Positions 35,509 through 44,385 of a stretch of DNA of 64,000 nucleotides are shown here, piece by piece. Location of the stretch: the NCBI GenBank assembly GCA_965250245.1, contig OZ252296.1, forward strand, positions 2,480,001 to 2,544,000. Reading direction: 5' to 3'. Numbering within the stretch: the stretch's first letter is position 1; every line of letters starts with the position of its first letter. The stretch comes from JABDIP01 sp965250245 (GTDB taxonomy: Bacteria; Pseudomonadota; Alphaproteobacteria; DSM-16000; Inquilinaceae). The notes beneath the pieces are model-generated. The model made no database searches. It had not been told where the DNA came from and worked only from the letters and a program-made list of their open reading frames with translations. Both the position numbers and the translations under genes were made by a program.

Positions 35509-36063
35509 ATGGTCGCCCGCCTCGGCGTCGCCGCCCTGGCCCTGTCGTTCCTGGTCTGCCTGATGCCGGCCCCTGCGACGGCGCAGGAGCGGCCGCTGGT
35601 CATCGTCGTCGTCGACTTCCAGCGGATCGTCCGCGAATCGGTGGCGGCGGCCACCGTGCGCGAGCAGATCGACGAGCTGCGCAACGCCTATCAGGGCGAG
35701 TTCGCCCGCATCGAGGAACAGCTCCGCGCGGCCGAGGCCGAGTTGACCAACCAGCGCGCGATCCTGCCGGACGAGGAGTTCCTGCGCCGCCGGCGCGAGT
35801 TCGAGCTGCAGGTGACCGAGGCGCAACGCCAGGCGCAATACCGGCGCGCCGAGCTGGACCGGGCCCTGGACGACGCCATGAACCAGATCCGCTCGTCGCT
35901 GCTGGACATCATCGCCGCGATCGCCGAGAGCCAGCGTGCCAATGTGGTTCTCAACCGCGCCAATGTGGTGATGGTGGATCAGGACCTTGACTTTACCGAC
36001 GAGGCCCTTGCGGAATTGAACGCCGCACTGCCGCATGTGGATGTTGTCGTCCCGGACGAGTGA
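35509..36063 (+). CDS. OmpH/Skp family periplasmic chaperone
   Basis: A 184-residue protein with a signal peptide cleaved around ATAQ (residue 25). A long coiled-coil part (about residues 55-125, rich in Glu, Arg, Gln and Ala) matches the tentacle region of Skp. It should hold unfolded outer-membrane proteins for BamA. It starts three bases after the bamA stop and precedes lpxD, as in most proteobacteria. Confidence 0.88.
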   Translation: MVARLGVAALALSFLVCLMPAPATAQERPLVIVVVDFQRIVRESVAAATVREQIDELRNAYQGEFARIEEQLRAAEAELTNQRAILPDEEFLRRRREFELQVTEAQRQAQYRRAELDRALDDAMNQIRSSLLDIIAAIAESQRANVVLNRANVVMVDQDLDFTDEALAELNAALPHVDVVVPDE

Positions 36064-36089
36064 CGGGCGCAGGCAAGCGTATTGAGCCG

Positions 36090-37112
36090 ATGGCAGATCC
36101 CAGATTCTTCAACCGATCCGGACCATTCACCCTGGCCGAACTCGCCGAGGCGGCCGATGCCGAGCTCGCCGAGGGTGTCGATCCGAACCGGGCCATCGAG
36201 GACGTGGCGCCGCTGGAGCGCGCCGGGCCGTCCGATCTCGGCTTTCTCGACAACACCAAGTACCGGGATGCCTTCCGGCAGAGCGGGGCCGGGGCCTGCG
36301 TCGTCAAGCCGCAATTCGCCGGGGACGCGCCGGAGGGCATGGCGCTCCTGCTGTCCGACAACCCGTACAAGGCCTATGGCCTGATCGCCCAGCGCTTCTA
36401 TCCGCGGCCGCCGATCCGCGCCGGCATCGCTTCGAGCGCCGTCGTCGATCCGGATGCCCGGGTGTCGCCGCAGGCCGAGATCGGGCCGGGCGCGGTGATC
36501 GAGGTCGGCGCCGAGATCGGCGATGGCTGCCGGATCGGCGCCAACGCCGTGGTGGGGCGCGGTGTCGTGTTGGGGGACGATACCGAGATCGGGGCGGGCG
36601 CGACCCTGAGCCACTGCATGATCGGCCGGCGGGTGCGGATCTACCCAGGTGTGCGAATCGGCCAGGACGGGTTCGGCTTCGCCATCGACCCCGCCGGCCA
36701 CGTCGCCGTGCCGCAGCTCGGCCGGGTGATCGTGGAGGATCAGGTCGAGATCGGCGCCAATGTAACGATCGACCGCGGCGCCGGGCCGGATACGGTGATC
36801 GGCCGGGGCTGCATGATTGATAATCTGGTACAAATCGGGCACAACGTCGAAGTCGGGCCGGGGTCGATCATCGTGGCCCAGGCCGGCATCTCCGGCAGCA
36901 CCAAGCTCGGCAAGCTTGTCGTTCTCGCCGGCCAGTCGGGTCTGGCAGGGCATCTGTCCGTCGGCGACGGCGCCCGGGTCGGAGCGCAGAGCGGCGTCAT
37001 GCGGGACGTGCCGCCGGGAGAGGACGTTTTCGGTTCGCCGGCCATGCCGAGCCGCCAGTATTGGCGCTGGTATTCCCGGCTTATGAAGTTGAGTGGGCTG
37101 AAGGGCGGGTAG
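36090..37112 (+). CDS. lpxD: UDP-3-O-acylglucosamine N-acyltransferase
   Basis: The third step of lipid A synthesis; 340 residues. An N-terminal uridine-binding domain (RPDxxFL-type, here PSDLGFLDN) is followed by a left-handed beta-helix of hexapeptide repeats. The catalytic His is in QIGHNVEVG near residue 250. The ATG at 36090 gives the usual length; a GTG at 36060 overlapping the chaperone stop would add ten residues. Confidence 0.95.
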   Translation: MADPRFFNRSGPFTLAELAEAADAELAEGVDPNRAIEDVAPLERAGPSDLGFLDNTKYRDAFRQSGAGACVVKPQFAGDAPEGMALLLSDNPYKAYGLIAQRFYPRPPIRAGIASSAVVDPDARVSPQAEIGPGAVIEVGAEIGDGCRIGANAVVGRGVVLGDDTEIGAGATLSHCMIGRRVRIYPGVRIGQDGFGFAIDPAGHVAVPQLGRVIVEDQVEIGANVTIDRGAGPDTVIGRGCMIDNLVQIGHNVEVGPGSIIVAQAGISGSTKLGKLVVLAGQSGLAGHLSVGDGARVGAQSGVMRDVPPGEDVFGSPAMPSRQYWRWYSRLMKLSGLKGG

Positions 37113-37115
37113 GCC

Positions 37116-37583
37116 ATGGATTCAACCCCGAGCGGCGAGGCGGTCTCGGATATCGACATCCTGCGGATCATGGAGTTGATCCCGCACCGCTATCCCATGC
37201 TGATGGTCGACCGTGTCGTCGAGATCGTGCCGGATGTCAGCGCGGTCGGCATCAAGAACGTCACGGTGAACGAGCCGGCCTTCCAGGGCCATTTCCCGGG
37301 ACGCCCGATCATGCCCGGCGTGCTGATCGTCGAGGCGATGGCGCAGACCGCCGGGATCCTGGTGGTGCGGACCCTGGGGCCGGAGGCCGAGGGCAAGCTG
37401 GTCTATTTCATGTCCATCGACAGCGCCCGGTTCCGCCGCCCGGTGACGCCGGGAGACAGCATGCGCATCCACGTCCAGAAGCTCCAGCACAGGCGCAATG
37501 TCTGGCGCTTCTCGGGCGAGGCCAAGGTCGATGGAACGCTCTGTGCCGACGCCACTTTCGCGGCCATGCTCGTGGATCGCTGA
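37116..37583 (+). CDS. fabZ: 3-hydroxyacyl-ACP dehydratase FabZ
   Basis: A 155-residue hotdog-fold dehydratase that draws hydroxyacyl chains into fatty acid synthesis and thereby balances lipid A and phospholipid. The catalytic His is in FQGHFPGRPIMPGVL and the catalytic Glu in IVEAMAQ. It starts three bases after lpxD, and its TGA overlaps the lpxA ATG by one base. Confidence 0.96.
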   Translation: MDSTPSGEAVSDIDILRIMELIPHRYPMLMVDRVVEIVPDVSAVGIKNVTVNEPAFQGHFPGRPIMPGVLIVEAMAQTAGILVVRTLGPEAEGKLVYFMSIDSARFRRPVTPGDSMRIHVQKLQHRRNVWRFSGEAKVDGTLCADATFAAMLVDR

Positions 37584-38383
37584 TGGCGCAAACGATCCAT
37601 CCCACCGCGGTTGTCGACGCGGCCGCGACGTTGGGAGATGCGGTGACCATCGGTCCCTACTGCGTGGTGGGCGCCGGCGTGACCCTGAGGGACTCCGTCC
37701 GGCTGGAAGCCCATGTGGTCGTCGACGGCAATACGGTGATCGGCGAGGGCACCCGCATCTTCCCTTTCGCCTCGGTCGGCATGATCCCCCAGGACCTGAA
37801 ATTCCACGGCGAGAATTCGCGCCTGGAGATCGGCCGCAATTGCACCATCCGGGAGCATGTGACGATCTCGCCCGGCACCGAGGGCGGCGGGCTGCTGACC
37901 CGGGTCGGCGACAACTGCCACATCATGATCGGCGCCCATATCGGCCATGACTGCCTGATCGGCAACGGCGTCATCCTGGTCAACAACGCCACGCTGGGCG
38001 GGCATGTGGAGATCGGCGACCACGCCATCCTTGGCGGGCTGAGCGCGGTGCACCAGTTCGTGCGCATCGGCGACCACGCCTTCGTGGGCGGCCTGACCGG
38101 CGTCGAGCAGGACGTCATCCCCTACGGCATGGTGGTCGGCGAGCGCGGCTATCTCAACGGGCTGAACCTGGTCGGGCTGAAGCGCCGCGGCTTCGACCGC
38201 GACGCGATCCATGCCCTGCGCCGGATCTACCGCTACCTGTTCGAGGGCGACGGCGAGCTGGCCGAGCGCATCGAGACCGTCGCCGAAGAGCATGGCGAGG
38301 ACGGACCGATCGGCCAGCTCCTGACCTTCATCCGCGAGACCGGCAAGCGCGGCATCGTCCAGCCCCGCAAGCCGACCGAGTGA
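37583..38383 (+). CDS. lpxA: UDP-N-acetylglucosamine acyltransferase
   Basis: The first step of lipid A synthesis; 266 residues. A hexapeptide-repeat beta-helix (from IHPTAVVDAAATLGD) is followed by the C-terminal helical domain. The catalytic His lies in MIGAHIGHDC near residue 124-127. The start overlaps the fabZ stop (TGATG). Confidence 0.96.
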   Translation: MAQTIHPTAVVDAAATLGDAVTIGPYCVVGAGVTLRDSVRLEAHVVVDGNTVIGEGTRIFPFASVGMIPQDLKFHGENSRLEIGRNCTIREHVTISPGTEGGGLLTRVGDNCHIMIGAHIGHDCLIGNGVILVNNATLGGHVEIGDHAILGGLSAVHQFVRIGDHAFVGGLTGVEQDVIPYGMVVGERGYLNGLNLVGLKRRGFDRDAIHALRRIYRYLFEGDGELAERIETVAEEHGEDGPIGQLLTFIRETGKRGIVQPRKPTE

Positions 38384-38409
38384 GCGGCCGGCGACGGCCG
38401 CCTGATCCC

Positions 38410-39240
38410 ATGTCCGAGAGCAAGCCGAAACTGGGCATCCTGGCGGGCGGCGGGCCGCTGCCGCGCCGCCTCGCCGAGGCCGCCATCGACAGCGGGCGGG
38501 ACGTCTTCATCGTGGCCTTCGAAGGCCAGACCGACGCGGAGGCCACCGAGGGCCTGCCGCACGCCTGGATGCGGCTCGGCGCGATCGGCAGGATCTTCGA
38601 CCGGCTGCACGGCGAGGCGGTGCGCGATCTGTGCATGATCGGGCAGTTCCGCCGCCCGACCCTGCGCGAGCTGATGCCCGACCTGCGCGGCAGCCGGCTG
38701 GCCATGAAGATCGGCTTCAACGCGGTCGGCGACGATGCCCTGATGCGCGGCGTCGGCGACGCGTTGGCGCAAGAGGGCTTCCGCATCGTTGCCGCCTATG
38801 AGGTGCTGGAGGACCTCCTGGCACGGCCCGGGACCCTGACCCGCCGGCAGCCGGACGAGCTGGACTCCGCCGACATCGCCCGCGGGCTGGAGGTCGCGCG
38901 CACCATTGGCACGCTGGATGTCGGCCAGGGCGCGATCGTGCAGCAGGGCATCGTGCTGGCGATCGAGGCGGCCGAGGGCACCGACGCCATGCTGGCGCGC
39001 AGCGGCCCGCTGGTGCGCGACGGCGGCGGCGGCGTGCTGGTCAAGGCGCGCAAGCCGCAGCAGGACAATCGCTTCGACCTGCCGGTGATCGGCGTTTCGA
39101 CCGTCGAGGCCGCCGCCGCGGCCGGCCTTGCCGGCATCGCCGTGGAGGCCGGCGGCGCGCTGATCAACGATACGGCCGCGGTGACCGAGGCGGCGGACCG
39201 GCACGGGCTGTTCGTCGTCTGCGTCGATCCGCCCCCATGA
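38410..39240 (+). CDS. lpxI: UDP-2,3-diacylglucosamine pyrophosphatase LpxI
   Basis: Hydrolyses UDP-diacylglucosamine to lipid X, the alphaproteobacterial replacement for LpxH; 276 residues (DUF1009 family). KLGILAGGGPLPRRL starts the N-terminal domain. DQ-like VGQGAIVQQGIVLAIEAAEGT and KARKPQQDNRFDLPVIG belong to the catalytic C-terminal part. ATG 38410 is chosen; a GTG at 38380 overlapping the lpxA stop (GTGA) would add ten residues and cannot be excluded. The stop overlaps lpxB by ATGA. Confidence 0.93.
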   Translation: MSESKPKLGILAGGGPLPRRLAEAAIDSGRDVFIVAFEGQTDAEATEGLPHAWMRLGAIGRIFDRLHGEAVRDLCMIGQFRRPTLRELMPDLRGSRLAMKIGFNAVGDDALMRGVGDALAQEGFRIVAAYEVLEDLLARPGTLTRRQPDELDSADIARGLEVARTIGTLDVGQGAIVQQGIVLAIEAAEGTDAMLARSGPLVRDGGGGVLVKARKPQQDNRFDLPVIGVSTVEAAAAAGLAGIAVEAGGALINDTAAVTEAADRHGLFVVCVDPPP

Positions 39241-40457
39241 GCGGGCCGACCCTGTTCCTGGTCGCCGGCGAGGCCTCCGGCGATGTGATCGGCGCCCGGC
39301 TGATGGCGGCGCTGAAGCGCCGGACCGGCGGGGCCATCCGCTTCGCCGGCATCGGCGGCGAGCGCATGGCGGCAGAGGGGCTGGACAGCCTGTTCCCCAT
39401 GCACGAGCTGTCCCTCATGGGGCTGGTGGAGATCCTGCCCAAGGCGCGACACCTGCTGCGGCGCATAAAGCAGACCGCCGATGCGGTCACGGACATGCGC
39501 CCGGACGCGGTGGTGACCATCGACTCGCCAGGCTTCAACATGCGCCTGGCCAAGCGGCTGCAGGGGCAGGGGATCCCGCTGATCCATTTCGTCGCGCCGC
39601 ATGTCTGGGCCTGGCGCCCCGGCCGCGCGGTCAAGGTGGCGCGGCTGTTCGATCACCTGCTCACCCTGATGCCGTTCGAGCCGCCGTATTTCACCGTGCA
39701 CGGCCTGGACTGCACCTTCACCGGACATCCGGTGGTCGAGAACGGCGCCGACCGCGGCGACCGCGACCGTTTCCGGGTGGAGCACGCGATCCCCGCCGAC
39801 GCACCGTTGCTGTGCATCCTGCCGGGCAGCCGCAGCGCCGAGATCGAGCGGCTGTCGCCGGTGTTCGGCGAGACCCTGCAGCGGCTGGCGGCCACGCGCC
39901 CGGGCCTGCGCGCCGTCGTCGTGGCGGCGCCGGCCGTGGCCGACCGGGTCCGCGAGGTCGCCGGGGCCTGGTCGGTCCCGACCGTGGTCGTCGAGGGCGA
40001 CCAGGCGAAATACGATGCCTTCGCCGCCTGCGACGCGGCGCTGGCGGCATCGGGGACCGTGACGCTGGAACTCGGCCTCGCCGGCGCGCCGATGGTGGTC
40101 GCCTACAGGGTCAACGCCGTCACCGCCTGGCTCGGCCGTCGGCTGATCAAGATCCCCTACGTCTCCCTGCTGAACGTCGTGCTCGCCCGCAAGGCGGTTC
40201 CGGAGTACCTGCAGGAAGACTGCCGCGCCGACCTCCTGGAGGCGGCGCTGGCGCCGTTGCTCGACGACCCGGAGGCCGCTGCGGCACAACGTCGCGACTG
40301 CGCCGAGGCAGCCCGCCTCGTCGGCCTGGGCGGCTCGCCGCCGAGCGACCGCGCCGCCGAGGCGGTGCTGGGGGTCATCGGATGGGAAGGTGCCGAGGAG
40401 CCCGGCTCGGAGGCTGTGATCGCGCCGTCCGTGGCGGCGCGTCAGAACGCGACGTAG
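39237..40457 (+). CDS. lpxB: Lipid A disaccharide synthase
   Basis: A GT-B glycosyltransferase condensing lipid X with UDP-diacylglucosamine; 406 residues. LVAGEASGDVIGARLM at the N-terminus, HFVAPHVWAWRPGRA and LPGSRSAEI are family markers. It ends the plus-strand envelope block. Its last 16 bases overlap the end of a convergent small ORF. Confidence 0.95.
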   Translation: MSGPTLFLVAGEASGDVIGARLMAALKRRTGGAIRFAGIGGERMAAEGLDSLFPMHELSLMGLVEILPKARHLLRRIKQTADAVTDMRPDAVVTIDSPGFNMRLAKRLQGQGIPLIHFVAPHVWAWRPGRAVKVARLFDHLLTLMPFEPPYFTVHGLDCTFTGHPVVENGADRGDRDRFRVEHAIPADAPLLCILPGSRSAEIERLSPVFGETLQRLAATRPGLRAVVVAAPAVADRVREVAGAWSVPTVVVEGDQAKYDAFAACDAALAASGTVTLELGLAGAPMVVAYRVNAVTAWLGRRLIKIPYVSLLNVVLARKAVPEYLQEDCRADLLEAALAPLLDDPEAAAAQRRDCAEAARLVGLGGSPPSDRAAEAVLGVIGWEGAEEPGSEAVIAPSVAARQNAT

Positions 40458-40651
40458 AGCGACACCGCCAGCACCACGCCGACCACCATCGCCAGCAAGG
40501 CGAGGCGCCCGGTGCGGGTCATGTGGAAGCGGTTGTCGTTGGCGGGGGCGGGCACGCGGCGCAGCGGGGTCGAGCGACGCCGGCTGGACCAGGTGGCCCG
40601 GCCGGATTGACGGTCGCGCTTTCGACGGTGCTGGTCGGGCCTGCTAGCCAC
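40442..40651 (-). CDS. Possible small single-helix membrane protein
   Basis: A 69-residue frame starting at GTG 40651, which overlaps the gltA stop by eight bases, and ending inside the 3' end of convergent lpxB. The N-terminal 40 residues are very basic. The last 20 residues form one hydrophobic helix (LALLAMVVGVVLAVSLYVAF). A shorter version of 26 residues would begin at an internal ATG at 40522. The layout suggests translation coupled to gltA. No family was recognised, and it could be a chance frame. Confidence 0.4.
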   Translation of the reverse strand: MASRPDQHRRKRDRQSGRATWSSRRRSTPLRRVPAPANDNRFHMTRTGRLALLAMVVGVVLAVSLYVAF

Positions 40652-41975
40652 GCTGCTCCGGCGGCACGTAATGCCGCATCTGCTTGCCGCCATAGAGTTG
40701 GCGGGGTCGTCCGATCTTCTGGACCGGATCCTCGATCATCTCCTTCCACTGTGCCACCCAACCGACCGTTCTGGCCAGCGCGAACAGCACCGTGAACATG
40801 CTGGTGGGGAAGCCCATCGCCCGCAGGATGATGCCGGAATAGAAATCGACATTCGGGTAGAGCTTCTTCTCCACGAAGTACGCGTCTTCCAGGGCGATGC
40901 GCTCCAGCTCCATGGCCAGGTCCAGCAGCGGCTCGTTCTCCACGCCGAGCTCGCCCAGCACCTCGTAGCAGGTCTGGCGCATAACCTTGGCGCGCGGATC
41001 GTAGTTCTTGTAGACCCGGTGCCCGAAGCCCATCAGCCGGAACGGGTCGTTGCGGTCCTTGGCCTTCTTGACGTATTCCGCGACCCGGTCCTTCGAGCCG
41101 ATCTCCTCCAGCATCTTCAGCACCGCCTCGTTGGCGCCGCCATGGGCCGGGCCCCACAGCGAGGCGATGCCGGCGGCGATGCAGGCGAAGGGGTTGGCGC
41201 CGGACGAGCCGGCCAGCCGCACGGTCGAGGTCGAGGCGTTCTGCTCATGATCGGCGTGCAGGATGAAGATCTTGTCCATCGCCCGTTCCAGCACCGGGTT
41301 GACGACAAAATCCTCCGCCGGCACGCCGAACGTCATGCGCAGGAAATTGGCCGCATAGCTGCAGTCGTTGCGCGGATAGATGAAGGGCTGGCCGATGGAA
41401 TACTTGTAGGCCATCGCCGCGATGGTCGGCATCTTGGCGATCAGCCGGTGCGAGGCGATGACCCGCTGGGCCGGATCGTTGATGTCCGTGCTGTCGTGGT
41501 AGAAGGAGGACAGCGCCCCGACCACGCCGACCATGATCGCCATGGGATGCGCATCGCGGCGGAATCCGCGATAGAAGTTCATCAGCTGCTCGTGGACCAT
41601 GGTGTGATAGGTGATGGTCCGCTCGAACTTTGCCTTCTCCTCGACGTTCGGCAGCTCGCCGTGCAGCAGCAGGTAGCACACCTCCATGAAGTCGCTGCTC
41701 TCCGCCAGCTCCTCGATCGGGTAGCCCCGATGCAGCAGCACGCCCTCGTCGCCGTCGATATAGGTGATGCCGCTGTCGCAGGAGCCGGTGGAGGTGAAGC
41801 CCGGATCGTAGGTGAACATGCCGGTCTCGGCGTACAGCTTGCGGATGTCGATCACCCGCGGCCCGACGGACCCTTCCATCACGGGAAAACTGTAACTCTC
41901 GCCGGTCGCATTGACGGTCAGGGTCACGGTGTCGTTGGCCGCGTTGGTCGATGCGACAGGCTTGTCCTGATCCAT
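40644..41975 (-). CDS. gltA: Citrate synthase
   Basis: Condenses oxaloacetate and acetyl-CoA; 443 residues, the hexameric Gram-negative length. Active-site segments are WGPAHGGANE (His), GFGHRVYKNYDPRA (His) and VDFYSGI (Asp). The ATG at 41975 follows AAGGACA; the upstream extension to 42035 lies in the promoter region. Confidence 0.96.
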   Translation of the reverse strand: MDQDKPVASTNAANDTVTLTVNATGESYSFPVMEGSVGPRVIDIRKLYAETGMFTYDPGFTSTGSCDSGITYIDGDEGVLLHRGYPIEELAESSDFMEVCYLLLHGELPNVEEKAKFERTITYHTMVHEQLMNFYRGFRRDAHPMAIMVGVVGALSSFYHDSTDINDPAQRVIASHRLIAKMPTIAAMAYKYSIGQPFIYPRNDCSYAANFLRMTFGVPAEDFVVNPVLERAMDKIFILHADHEQNASTSTVRLAGSSGANPFACIAAGIASLWGPAHGGANEAVLKMLEEIGSKDRVAEYVKKAKDRNDPFRLMGFGHRVYKNYDPRAKVMRQTCYEVLGELGVENEPLLDLAMELERIALEDAYFVEKKLYPNVDFYSGIILRAMGFPTSMFTVLFALARTVGWVAQWKEMIEDPVQKIGRPRQLYGGKQMRHYVPPEQRG

Positions 41976-42034
41976 GAGGGTGTCCTTAGAAGCTAACTGA
42001 TTGGGGCCTGGCCGGGCGCTCAGGCGTGCCGTCA

Positions 42035-42063
42035 AGAATAGTTCCCAGGGGGGTCAATAGCAA
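42035..42063 (-). promoter_or_regulatory. Candidate gltA promoter
   Basis: On the minus strand TTGCTA (42063-42058) and TATTCT (42040-42035) are 17 bases apart. The start would be near 42028, about 50 bases before gltA. Confidence 0.4.
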
Positions 42064-42086
42064 CGCAACCCCCCGTTATCCGTCCG

Positions 42087-43499
42087 TCAGCCGCCGTTTC
42101 CCGCGGCCACGTCGCCCAGCCGCGCCAGCGCCTCCTCCCGGCCCAGCACCGCCGCGACCTCGAAGATGCCGGGCGAGATCGTCGAGCCGGTGAGCGCGGC
42201 ACGCAGCGGTTGCGCCACCTTGCCGAGCTTGAGGCCTTCGGCGTCGGCCAGGTCGCGTACTGCCGCCTCGATCGCCGGCTCCTCCCACGCCGTCAGCCCG
42301 GAGAGCGCGGCCGACAGCCGGCCGATCAACGCGGCGCCGTCTCCGGCGACCAGCCCGGCCGCCTTCTCGGTCAGGGTCAGCGGCCGCCTTCGCACATAGA
42401 ACGCTGCGTTTTCAGCGAGCTCTACCAATGTCTTCGTGCGTTGCTTGAGGCCGTCCATGCCGTCGAGCAGGCGCGTCCGGTCGGCGCCGTCCAGCGGGCG
42501 CCCGACACTCTCTTCCAGTCGCGGCACGATCAGCTCGACAAGCGTGACGTCCTCCGTCTCACGCAGATAGATGCCGTTCAAATTGTCCAGCTTGGCGGTG
42601 TCGAAGCGGGCGGCGGACTTGCCGATCCCGTCGAAATCGAACCAGTCGATCGCCTGTTCGGTGGAGATGATCTCGTCATCGCCATGGGCCCACCCCAGCC
42701 GCAGCAGGTAGTTGCGCAGGGCGGCCGGCAGGTAGCCCAGATCGCGGAACGCCTCCAGGCCGATGGCGCCATGGCGCTTGGAGTACTTCGCGCCGTCGGG
42801 CCCGTGGATCAGCGGCACATGCGCGAAGACCGGCGCTTCGGCGTCCAGGGCGCGGAACAACTGCCACTGCCGGAACGCGTTGGTCAGGTGGTCGTCGCCG
42901 CGGATCACATGGGTGATACCCATCTCGATGTCGTCGACCACCACGGCCAGCATATAGGTCGGCGTACCGTCGGCGCGCAGCAGCACCATGTCGTCGAGCT
43001 GGTCGTTGGCGACGGTGACCGGACCCTGCACCGCGTCCTCGATGGTGGTGGCACCGTCCCGGGGCGCCTTGAACCGCACCACCGGCGGCACGCCGTCGGG
43101 CGCCTCGGACGGGTCGCGGTCGCGCCAGCGGCCGTCATAGCGCGGCGGCCGGCCCTCGCGGCGCGCCATCTCGCGCATCTCTGCCAGCTCTTCCTTGGTG
43201 CAATAGCAGTGATAGGCGAGCCCGGCCTCCAGCAGTCGCCGGGCCGCTGCGGCGTGGCGCTCCCGGCCGGCGAACTGCGACACCGCCTCGCCATCCCAGT
43301 CCAGCCCGAGCCACGCCATGCCGTCCTGGATGGCGCGGATGGCATCGTCGGTCGAGCGCTCCCGGTCGGTATCCTCGATGCGCAGCAGGAAGCGGCCGCC
43401 ATGGTGGCGGGCGTACAGCCAGTTGAACAGGGCGGTGCGGGCGCCGCCGATATGCAGATAGCCGGTCGGGGAGGGGGCGAAACGGGTGACGACGGTCAT
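42087..43499 (-). CDS. gltX: Glutamyl-tRNA synthetase
   Basis: A class I synthetase of 470 residues. The HIGH motif is in SPTGYLHIGGARTALFN and the KMSKS-type loop is KYSKRHG. The ATG at 43499 starts eight residues before the family's FAPSPTG; a start at 43553 would extend into the promoter region. Alphaproteobacteria often carry two GltX-like proteins, one aminoacylating tRNA(Gln); which type this is cannot be told. Confidence 0.94.
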   Translation of the reverse strand: MTVVTRFAPSPTGYLHIGGARTALFNWLYARHHGGRFLLRIEDTDRERSTDDAIRAIQDGMAWLGLDWDGEAVSQFAGRERHAAAARRLLEAGLAYHCYCTKEELAEMREMARREGRPPRYDGRWRDRDPSEAPDGVPPVVRFKAPRDGATTIEDAVQGPVTVANDQLDDMVLLRADGTPTYMLAVVVDDIEMGITHVIRGDDHLTNAFRQWQLFRALDAEAPVFAHVPLIHGPDGAKYSKRHGAIGLEAFRDLGYLPAALRNYLLRLGWAHGDDEIISTEQAIDWFDFDGIGKSAARFDTAKLDNLNGIYLRETEDVTLVELIVPRLEESVGRPLDGADRTRLLDGMDGLKQRTKTLVELAENAAFYVRRRPLTLTEKAAGLVAGDGAALIGRLSAALSGLTAWEEPAIEAAVRDLADAEGLKLGKVAQPLRAALTGSTISPGIFEVAAVLGREEALARLGDVAAGNGG

Positions 43500-43630
43500 G
43501 GGCGGCGCGGTGCTGATCCGTGGGGGTGTGCCGGGAGCGCGGTTGCATAGCACACCGGTCCCACTGATGCCTACCGCGCCGGCCGGGTTTCATGGCACCA
43601 TCGCCGGTCAGAAGAAGAACCGATAAACGG

Positions 43631-43915
43631 ATGACATGGATGAGAAAGTTCTGGACCTGCATCGCCGCCGCGACCCTGCTCGCCGGCTGCCAGACCCCGA
43701 CCTCGAACACCGAGCCGGATGCGCTGGCCAGTTGCCGCGCCAGGGGCGGTGACGTGATCGAGGTGTGCACCGTCCGCCGCATCGTCTTCGACTGCGTGGA
43801 ATGGGGGTTCAGCTGCCGCGGCGCGGAGATGGACCACGACAGCTGGTGCGCCATGCCGGCGGAGCAGCAATCCACCGGCTGGAACCCGCGGGACCAGTTC
43901 TGCAATCAGCCGTGA
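43631..43915 (+). CDS. Small cysteine-rich lipoprotein
   Basis: A 94-residue protein with a lipoprotein signal peptide ending in the lipobox LLAGC (Cys near 21). Six further cysteines follow in the mature part (ASCRARGG, EVCTVRR, FDCVEW, SCRGAEM, WCAMPA, FCNQP), so it probably forms disulfides in the periplasm. Starts at 43631 and 43640 are both possible. It is divergent from gltX. No family recognised. Confidence 0.65.
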   Translation: MTWMRKFWTCIAAATLLAGCQTPTSNTEPDALASCRARGGDVIEVCTVRRIVFDCVEWGFSCRGAEMDHDSWCAMPAEQQSTGWNPRDQFCNQP

Positions 43916-43944
43916 GCGTGTCGCAAGGCTGACCGACAGCGCCG

Positions 43945-44322
43945 TCACCCGGCGCCCGACAGGTCCTGGGCCAGCATCAGGGCGTTGCCGTCGGGGTCGT
44001 AGAAGGTCGCCGTGGCGACCATGCCTTCCACAACATCGTTCGGGCCGTCGAACCGGACGCCGGCCGACTCCAGATCCCTTCGGGCCGTGTCGATATCCGC
44101 GACGCCGAACACCGGGACCGTATTCCCCGGCGCCGGCTCGGCCTGCTCGCCCAAACCCAGGGTCACGCCGTCGGTCTTTGTCGCCAGCTCGCTCCAGCCC
44201 GCCTCGTCGATGTGATGGAGCAGCTCGAAACCGAGTTTCTCGGAATACCACCGGGCGCTGGCGTGGCGGTCCCGCACGGACATGGCGAGGGTGATCGTGT
44301 TGTCCAACGATACGATGGGCAT
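43945..44322 (-). CDS. VOC (glyoxalase/bleomycin resistance) family protein
   Basis: A 125-residue protein with two beta-alpha-beta-beta-beta modules; markers are RDRHASARWYSEKLGFEL and ATFYDPDGNALMLAQ. GGGAAG precedes the ATG. It is divergent from the tandem winged-helix regulator at 44363, which probably controls it. The substrate is unknown, and metal ligands are not fully evident. Confidence 0.82.
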   Translation of the reverse strand: MPIVSLDNTITLAMSVRDRHASARWYSEKLGFELLHHIDEAGWSELATKTDGVTLGLGEQAEPAPGNTVPVFGVADIDTARRDLESAGVRFDGPNDVVEGMVATATFYDPDGNALMLAQDLSGAG

Positions 44323-44348
44323 GGCGCTTCCCTTTGGTCAGAAAATAT

Positions 44349-44385
44349 ATAAACTATACTTTATGGACATCGACGTGCTTGTCAA
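44349..44385. promoter_or_regulatory. Divergent VOC/regulator control region
   Basis: An AT-rich inverted repeat, ATAAA (44349-44353) and TTTAT (44360-44364) with a 6-base centre, lies between the two divergent starts. On the minus strand a perfect TTGACA (44385-44380), inside the first codons of the regulator, is followed after 16 bases by TAAAGT, giving a possible promoter for the VOC gene. Repressor binding at the repeat would block it. Confidence 0.4.

Noticed and set aside
33259..36036. Minus-strand open frame of 925 codons opposite bamA and ompH
   Set aside because: Its length comes from codon bias of the sense genes; it has no start signal or known domain.
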